Positions 4,908 to 9,563 of a DNA stretch of 9,563 nt are shown here, piece by piece. Under the pieces are notes generated by a model that worked only from the letters and a program-made list of their open reading frames with translations, searched no databases and was not told where the DNA came from. Numbering within the stretch: the first letter of the stretch is position 1; the number at the start of each line of letters is the position of its first letter. Source of the DNA: Eubacteriales bacterium (lineage in GTDB: Bacteria > Bacillota > Clostridia > Christensenellales > SZUA-584); contig JAQTSP010000086.1 in the NCBI GenBank assembly GCA_028711205.1, positions 1 to 9,563 on the forward strand. Direction: 5' to 3'. A program made the translations under genes and the position numbers.

Positions 4908-5861
4908 ATGAAAAAAGTATTAGTACTTGCTACAGATTACGATGTTTTATGCAAAGACGGTTTAAAAATGCTGAGAGATTTCGGCTGCGAGGTCGGATTC
5001 AACGCATATGGACGGCCGTATACCTATGAAGAATTGACACAGGTAATGGGCGACGTCGACGGTGTTATCGCAAACATGGAAGTATGGAACAAGGCTTCCA
5101 TGGATGCTTCGCCTAAGCTGAAGGTGATCGCCCGTTTCGGTACCGGCTACGATTCGGTCGATCTGGAAGAGGCGAAGAAGCACGGTATCGTGGTTACAAA
5201 CTGCCCTGGCCTGAACGCGCCTGCGGTCGCAGAGCACGCCGTCGCATTGCTGTTTGCTGCCGTACGCGATGTTCCCCGTTTGGACAGGACAACAAAGGAG
5301 GGTGGCTGGGAGCGTACCATGTTCCATGAGCTCTCCGGCCGGACTGTCGGCATTCTGGGTCTTGGACATGTTGGACAAAATTTTGCGCGGATGCTCAAAG
5401 GATTCGGATGCAATATTATCGCATATAACCGCACGCCAAGGCCCGAACTGGAAAAAGCGCTTGGTATAAAACAGTGTGAACTTGATGAGGTCCTGAAGGA
5501 AAGCGATTATCTGAGCATCCATTTGGGAAGCAATGCCGGGACATATCATATCATCAACGCCGAGCGTCTTGCCATGATGAAAAAAGAGGCAATTGTTGTA
5601 AACACCGCCCGCGGCGTGCTGGTCGACGAAAGGGCGATGCTGGAAGCCCTGCAAAGCGGGCAGATCGCGGCCTATGCAACTGACGTATTCGAACGGGAGC
5701 CCGTCGACAAAGAAAATCTTCTGTTGACACAGCCCAATTATATCTGCACCCCGCATTCTTCCGGTCAGACGTTTGAGAATTATCGCAATACGGGTATCGC
5801 TACCGCACAGGCCGTAATCGACGTTCTATCCGGCAGGGAGCCGGCAAATCGCAGGGCATAG
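4908..5861 (+). CDS. D-isomer-specific 2-hydroxyacid dehydrogenase, probable NADP type (paralogue 2)
   Basis: A second 317-residue family member, aligning end to end with paralogue 1 without a single gap at about 53% identity by hand count. Shared at the same positions: ARFGTG (75-80), NCPGLNA (98-104), Rossmann GLGHVG (151-156), Arg235 in NTARG, Glu264 in DVFEREP, His283 in TPHSSGQT and the end NRRA. The cofactor position differs: Asn174-Arg175-Thr176 (YNRT) replaces Asp174-Lys175, a change typical of NADP(H)-using relatives. The substrate loop also differs (SIHLGSNAGTYH against SLHMPLLPDTRH, from 203), so its substrate may differ as well. ATG 4908 follows AAAGGA (4895-4900) at 7 nt. It is the last gene of the operon, ending before a bidirectional terminator. 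Confidence 0.92.
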   Translation: MKKVLVLATDYDVLCKDGLKMLRDFGCEVGFNAYGRPYTYEELTQVMGDVDGVIANMEVWNKASMDASPKLKVIARFGTGYDSVDLEEAKKHGIVVTNCPGLNAPAVAEHAVALLFAAVRDVPRLDRTTKEGGWERTMFHELSGRTVGILGLGHVGQNFARMLKGFGCNIIAYNRTPRPELEKALGIKQCELDEVLKESDYLSIHLGSNAGTYHIINAERLAMMKKEAIVVNTARGVLVDERAMLEALQSGQIAAYATDVFEREPVDKENLLLTQPNYICTPHSSGQTFENYRNTGIATAQAVIDVLSGREPANRRA

Positions 5862-5914
5862 CTGTTTATTTGAAGTTTGGCCACTTTGGCGGTATAATAA
5901 AACAAAAAAAATAG

Positions 5915-5951
5915 AAACAGCAGGGAAGGCACTCCTGTTTTTATTTTTTTT
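5915..5951. terminator. Probable bidirectional terminator between converging operons
   Basis: AAACAG (5915-5920) pairs with CTGTTT (5935-5940); CAGG (5921-5924) with CCTG (5934-5937) is an alternative inner pairing. On the plus strand the stem runs into a T-rich tract to 5951. On the minus strand it is followed by CTATTTTTTTTG (complement of 5914-5903). It lies 53 nt after the dehydrogenase stop and 7 nt from the stop of the facing amidohydrolase gene, so it can serve both units. The stem is short, which lowers certainty. Confidence 0.6.
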
Positions 5952-5957
5952 CCGCCT

Positions 5958-6878
5958 TTACAGGCCATAAACCTTTTTAGCCGTTCCCGCATATATCTTT
6001 TGTAATTCATCCGCCGAAAGTGTTATTCCCTCACAAATAAAGCTTATCAGTTGGGAGTATGGTGCCCTGGTGACCGAGACAGGGATATCGCTGCCCCACA
6101 TGATTCGATCCACGCCGATAATTTCGCTCGCCAGCTTTATATAACGCAACGCCGAAGGATAGGGGTAGGTCTCCGGTGCGCACAAAGACGGAAGAGAAGC
6201 AAGCGTCACATAGATATTACCTGCCGTCTCTATCTTTTTTAGCGCATCACAGACCTTTTCGTCCTGGTCCGCTGCCGGACAGAACATATGCTCGATCACA
6301 AATTCAACGCCGTCATATTTTTGCGCCAGCGCCACAATCCGATCAATTTGAAAACTTGGATCTCCGAAGGTTCCGATATCGAAGCTCAACACCAATCCGT
6401 GCTTTTGCGCATATTCCAAAACCGGTCGCATGCGTTCGCCATTGACATAAAAATCCGAATGATACCCCATAAACCCGCTATTGGTGCTCATTTCAAATTT
6501 CAGGCCGCAGAAACGGAATTCTTCGATCCAACGACGCATTATGTCCAAATAGCACCGGCAATACGGATCGAAAGCGCCCAGAGCTGTGAACCGATCCGGA
6601 TACGCGCAGACGGCCTCGTGTGCATATTCGTTCTGGAAACCGTATATACTTCCTTGCATCAACACCGCACTGCCGATGCCGCAGGCATCCATTTCCCGTA
6701 TCAGGCGATCATAACTGAAATGCTCTCCACCCAGTTCAGGTGGGATGATTTGTATTTCCTCGCCGGTTGCCCAGCGCACTCTGCCGCCGCCTAAGGAACG
6801 CATTTCACCATGGTAGCCGAATCCTTTGATGCATTCGATGAGATGTGCATGCGCGTCTATAACTTCATATCGATCCAC
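5958..6878 (-). CDS. Amidohydrolase-2 family TIM-barrel metal hydrolase (possible lactonase)
   Basis: A 306-residue protein of the amidohydrolase-2 family (ACMSD, rhamnonolactonase and fuconolactonase relatives). Seen: first-strand metal motif DAHAH (8-12) with His10 and His12, GLKFEM (125-130), strand-six His197 in FVIEHMF, and strand-eight Asp264 in MWGSDIP. Where relatives usually have the strand-five His (PVxxHxG), this one reads LVLSFDIGT with Asp167, so the metal site may be atypical. The closing segment LQKIYAGTAKKVYGL is normal for the family. Start: GTG at 6878 with AGGAGGG (6893-6887) 8 nt upstream; an in-frame ATG at 6905 and further upstream codons would place that ribosome site inside the gene. 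It is downstream of the RbsC-type permease, behind a hairpin. Given the sugar-transporter context, hydrolysis of a sugar lactone is an attractive but unproven role. Confidence 0.85.
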   Translation of the reverse strand: MDRYEVIDAHAHLIECIKGFGYHGEMRSLGGGRVRWATGEEIQIIPPELGGEHFSYDRLIREMDACGIGSAVLMQGSIYGFQNEYAHEAVCAYPDRFTALGAFDPYCRCYLDIMRRWIEEFRFCGLKFEMSTNSGFMGYHSDFYVNGERMRPVLEYAQKHGLVLSFDIGTFGDPSFQIDRIVALAQKYDGVEFVIEHMFCPAADQDEKVCDALKKIETAGNIYVTLASLPSLCAPETYPYPSALRYIKLASEIIGVDRIMWGSDIPVSVTRAPYSQLISFICEGITLSADELQKIYAGTAKKVYGL

Positions 6879-6886
6879 CGGCGTTT

Positions 6887-6893
6887 CCCTCCT
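6887..6893 (-). promoter_or_regulatory. Ribosome binding site fixing the amidohydrolase start
   Basis: AGGAGGG on the minus strand ends 8 nt before GTG 6878. It is far stronger than anything ahead of the in-frame ATG at 6905, so it decides the start in favour of GTG and against the 36-residue-longer reading from 6986. Confidence 0.7.
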
Positions 6894-6989
6894 AACATTC
6901 CTCATGGTGTCAGCTTTGTATTCATATGTTGACCTGCTTGTTTTTTGGTCATATGCACAGTTGCCACATCCGGAGTGCAAATGCATGAT

Positions 6990-7014
6990 AAAGGGGCGCC
7001 ATAAAGCGCCCTTT
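6990..7014 (-). terminator. Terminator or attenuator between permease and amidohydrolase
   Basis: On the minus strand, AAAGGGCGC (7014-7006) pairs with GCGCCCCTTT (6999-6990) around a TTTATG loop, with one extra C bulged. The structure is GC-rich and stable and starts 20 nt after the permease stop. Only three T residues follow directly, then ATCATGC, so termination may be partial. It would lower amidohydrolase expression relative to the transporter or separate the two transcripts. Confidence 0.6.
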
Positions 7015-7034
7015 GCAGCCGTTACATTTTGCCG

Positions 7035-8042
7035 TTACTTCTTGCGGGCGACCTTCCGCATATCAAACACAACCGCGATAATGATGATTGCGCCCTTAAT
7101 GATCCTTTGCAGATACGAGGAAACGCCTAGGATCAGCAAGCCGTTGTTGATAACGCCCAGCACCAGGATACCACCGATGACGCCAACGATCGAACCGACG
7201 CCGCCTGTTTGGGATACACCGCCGATCGTGGCCGCTGCGATACCATCCAATTCATAGCCTTCGCCCAATGTAGCGTTGCCGGATGCAGCGCGGGCGGTCA
7301 TCATGACGCCGGCCAGCGCCGCGCATAAGGCCGACCAGCAATATGTCATCACAAGGTTGCGTTCCACCTTGATACCGGATGCGCGGGCAGCATCTACATT
7401 GCCGCCAATGGCAAACAGATTCTTTCCGAACCTGGTATGGTTGAGCAGAATGTTGGCAATGATGGCCACCATCAGGAATACGAAAACGATATTCGGTAAA
7501 AAGCCGAGAATCGAACCCTGGCCGATTATGGTGAAATCCTCACGCAGCATCGGTACAGGGTATGCGTTCGTGAACAGAAGAGCAAAACCGCGGGCCATAG
7601 TCATGGAACCGAGGGTTGCAATGAACGGATGGATCTTGGTATAGGCGACCAGCAGACCGTTCATCAGTCCAAACGCAGTACCGACGGCAAGGCCAACCAG
7701 CACGGCGACCCACGCGGGAATATAGGTCAGGTTCGGGATAATCAGCGCCGAGTAGGTCAGCTTTTGCACCAGCGCCGCAGTGAACACGGACGATACGGCT
7801 ATAAGCGAGCCGAGCGAAAGGTCGATACCGCGGGTAACGATGCAGAACGCCACGCCAAGGGCCAGCAGGCCACGGCTGGACTCCGATGTTAAAATATTAA
7901 TGAAGTTCGCTCCGGTCAAAAAATGGGGCGATGCAATGCCGAAGATCGTGATCAGGATGATCAGGATGACGAACATGGCGTATTTGTTTACGATCGTTTT
8001 AATTTCAAAACGACGCTTTTTTGTTTTCGTTGTGGTTTCCAT
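7035..8042 (-). CDS. RbsC-family sugar ABC transporter permease
   Basis: A 335-residue inner-membrane permease of the ribose/xylose/galactose (RbsC-type) importer family. After a basic cytoplasmic N-terminus (1-20) come multiple hydrophobic segments, roughly 21-38, 58-92, 110-134, 139-158, 183-200, 230-250 and 283-325. Family motifs seen: RGIDLSLGSL (71-80), HPFIATLGSM (138-147), GKNLFAIGGNVDAARASGIK (206-225, the cytoplasmic loop that contacts the ATPase), and LDGIAAATIGGVSQTGGVGS (265-284). Length is normal and the C-terminal DMRKVARKK is the usual basic cytoplasmic end. ATG 8042 follows AGGAGG (8058-8053) at 10 nt, and only 20 nt separate it from the ATPase stop, so the two are co-transcribed. 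The substrate cannot be deduced from the permease alone; the neighbours suggest a monosaccharide or polyol. Confidence 0.93.
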   Translation of the reverse strand: METTTKTKKRRFEIKTIVNKYAMFVILIILITIFGIASPHFLTGANFINILTSESSRGLLALGVAFCIVTRGIDLSLGSLIAVSSVFTAALVQKLTYSALIIPNLTYIPAWVAVLVGLAVGTAFGLMNGLLVAYTKIHPFIATLGSMTMARGFALLFTNAYPVPMLREDFTIIGQGSILGFLPNIVFVFLMVAIIANILLNHTRFGKNLFAIGGNVDAARASGIKVERNLVMTYCWSALCAALAGVMMTARAASGNATLGEGYELDGIAAATIGGVSQTGGVGSIVGVIGGILVLGVINNGLLILGVSSYLQRIIKGAIIIIAVVFDMRKVARKK

Positions 8043-8062
8043 ATATCAAAAACCTCCTTTAG

Positions 8063-9563
8063 TCAAATCGCACTGGCTTCGAACGTGCCGGTGGCATATT
8101 CCATGATACGCTCCTGCGTTACTTCCGCGCGGTCGATGATACCGGTTTGTATGCCTTCGTGCATCACGAGGACGCGGTCGCACATGCCAAGGATTTCCGG
8201 CATTTCTGAGGATACCATGATGATTGCCTTGCCTTCGCCGGCCATTTTAGTGACGAGCAAATGAATCTCCGTCTTGGCGCCGACGTCGATGCCGCGCGTC
8301 GGCTCATCCATAAACAGGATGTCCGGCTGGGTCAAAAGCCAACGGGACACGAGTACCTTTTGCTGATTGCCGCCAGAAAGGTCCTGAATCAGCGTTTCTT
8401 TGGAAGGAGTCTTAATTTCAATTTTATCAATATATTTATCTGCATCTGCCGCGATCTTACGGTGGTTAATCAGGCCCATTTTGCCGACATAACTCTTAAG
8501 ATTTGCGAGGACGATATTGTTGGCAACGCTTGAAACAGGGACGATGCCGGTACCTCTGCGGTCCTCGGTCAGCATGGCTATGCCGTTTCTTACCGCGTCG
8601 GCAGGGCACTTGATATCTACTTCCTTGCCTTTGATTATGACCGTCCCGGCGGTCTTTCTACGCAGGCCGAAAAGTGTTTCCAGCACTTCGGTGCGACCTG
8701 CACCAACCAAGCCCGCAAAGCCCAGGATTTCGCCTCTTTTGAGTTCGAAGCTGATACCGGAGAAGGTCTTCTCCGAAGCCAGGCCCTTGACTTCCATGAT
8801 CACGTCGGTAATCGGGCAATCAATCTTCGGGAACATGGCACCCAGATCGCGGCCTACCATCAGATGGATCAGCTTCTTTATGTCCATGTTGGAAATAAGG
8901 TCTGTTCCCACCATCTCGCCATCGCGTAAGACTGTTACCTCGTCGCAGACCTCAAATATTTCTTTCATTTTATGCGAAATATAGATAATAGCAACGCCCT
9001 TGGCTTTGAGTGAACGGATCAGGCCGAACAGTTGCTCCGCCTCGTTGGTGGTCAGCGAAGAAGTCGGTTCGTCCATGATGATGATCGTGGCGTCCTGAGA
9101 AACGGCTTTGGCGATTTCGACCATCTGCATCTTGGCGACGGTCAGATCGCCCATTTTTCCGTAAGGATCGATATCGACGCCGATGCCACGCAGGATTTCG
9201 CCGGCCAGCTCATACATTTTTTTATGATCGATAAATATCTTGCCCTTCATCGGCTGACGGCCGAGAAACAGGTTTTCGGCCACAGAACGCTCCGTCACGG
9301 GCGATAGCTCCTGATGGATCATCGAGATGCCGTGTTTAGAAGCTTCCAGCGGATTATTAATGTGCACTTCATTGCCATTGATAAGCACCTTGCCGCTGTT
9401 CAGCTGGTACAGGCCGATCAGGCATTTCATCAGTGTTGATTTCCCGGCTCCGTTTTCTCCCGTGATCGCGTGTACTGTACCAGGGCGCAAACGGAATGAC
9501 ACGTTTTTAAGCGCCTGAACGCCGGGAAAACTTTTGGATACGTCAATCATTTCAAGTACATAC
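8063..9563 (-). CDS. RbsA-family sugar ABC transporter ATP-binding protein (5' end outside window)
   Basis: A double-ATPase subunit of a monosaccharide ABC importer (RbsA/MglA/XylG type). The frame runs to the right edge as YVLEM, so the start codon lies a few codons beyond; an internal ATG at 9550 is not the natural start. Numbering from that Met, the first nucleotide-binding domain has Walker A GENGAGKST (31-39), Q-loop HQE (79-81), a non-canonical signature LTVAKMQMVEIAKA (136-149) and Walker B IIIMDEPTSSLT (156-167). The second has the degenerate Walker A GLVGAGRTE (280-288) usual for this family, signature LSGGNQQKV (391-399) and Walker B ILFMDEPTRGID (411-422). Both halves are intact and end at a TGA (8065-8063). 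It sits upstream of the permease in one operon; the sugar-binding protein is not in the window. Confidence 0.95.
   Translation of the reverse strand, partial: YVLEMIDVSKSFPGVQALKNVSFRLRPGTVHAITGENGAGKSTLMKCLIGLYQLNSGKVLINGNEVHINNPLEASKHGISMIHQELSPVTERSVAENLFLGRQPMKGKIFIDHKKMYELAGEILRGIGVDIDPYGKMGDLTVAKMQMVEIAKAVSQDATIIIMDEPTSSLTTNEAEQLFGLIRSLKAKGVAIIYISHKMKEIFEVCDEVTVLRDGEMVGTDLISNMDIKKLIHLMVGRDLGAMFPKIDCPITDVIMEVKGLASEKTFSGISFELKRGEILGFAGLVGAGRTEVLETLFGLRRKTAGTVIIKGKEVDIKCPADAVRNGIAMLTEDRRGTGIVPVSSVANNIVLANLKSYVGKMGLINHRKIAADADKYIDKIEIKTPSKETLIQDLSGGNQQKVLVSRWLLTQPDILFMDEPTRGIDVGAKTEIHLLVTKMAGEGKAIIMVSSEMPEILGMCDRVLVMHEGIQTGIIDRAEVTQERIMEYATGTFEASAI

Noticed and set aside
6879..6986. 36-residue N-terminal extension of the amidohydrolase
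   Set aside because: The strong AGGAGGG site at 6893-6887 lies inside it, the extension has no conserved features, and GTG 6878 places the DAHAH motif at the normal distance from the N-terminus.

Overview
The window looks like a chromosomal segment of a spore-forming anaerobe of the Clostridia (Bacillota). The grounds are a cotJ-type spore coat operon, strong AGGAGG-type ribosome binding sites, a CcpA-type cre site, and protein sequences of clostridial character with mid-range GC. There are no rRNA or tRNA genes, no CRISPR array and no recognisable transposase. Apart from the degenerate stretches noted below, it is densely coded.

Left block (1-1754). After what may be the last 29 codons of a plus-strand gene (1-90), a minus-strand operon reads right to left. 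It encodes a small MerR/excisionase-like DNA-binding protein (1754-1299), an alpha/beta hydrolase coupled to it by an ATGA overlap (1302-457), and a DUF4180 protein (443-87). A sigma-A-like promoter with three 10-bp-spaced ATTGT repeats lies just upstream (1770-1808).

Coat block (1930-2758, plus strand). A sporulation-type promoter precedes cotJA, cotJB and the first third of cotJC. CotJC stops matching its family after residue 64, exactly where the right arm of a 24-nt inverted repeat begins. The missing part includes nearly all the manganese-catalase ligands. The next ~280 nt (2759-3037) hold no intact gene.

Sugar block (3043-9563). A sigma-A-type promoter, with its -10 box inside a 9-bp inverted repeat and a cre-like box just downstream, drives a plus-strand operon. 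This encodes an RpiB/LacAB-family sugar-phosphate isomerase, a 50-codon coding-like remnant interrupted by TGA, and two tandem D-2-hydroxyacid dehydrogenases. The two dehydrogenases are both 317 aa, align without gaps at about 53% identity by hand count, and differ at the residue that normally selects NAD or NADP. Facing it on the minus strand, an RbsA-type ATPase (cut by the right edge), an RbsC-type permease and an amidohydrolase-2 family protein read toward the same point. The two units meet at a probable bidirectional terminator (5915-5951).

Together the sugar block reads as import of a sugar or polyol by an RbsABC-type transporter, with cytoplasmic isomerisation, 2-hydroxyacid/2-oxoacid redox steps and a hydrolase or lactonase step, under carbon catabolite control. 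The substrate cannot be read from the sequence. The sugar-binding protein, any kinase and the dedicated regulator are not in the window and may lie beyond the right edge.
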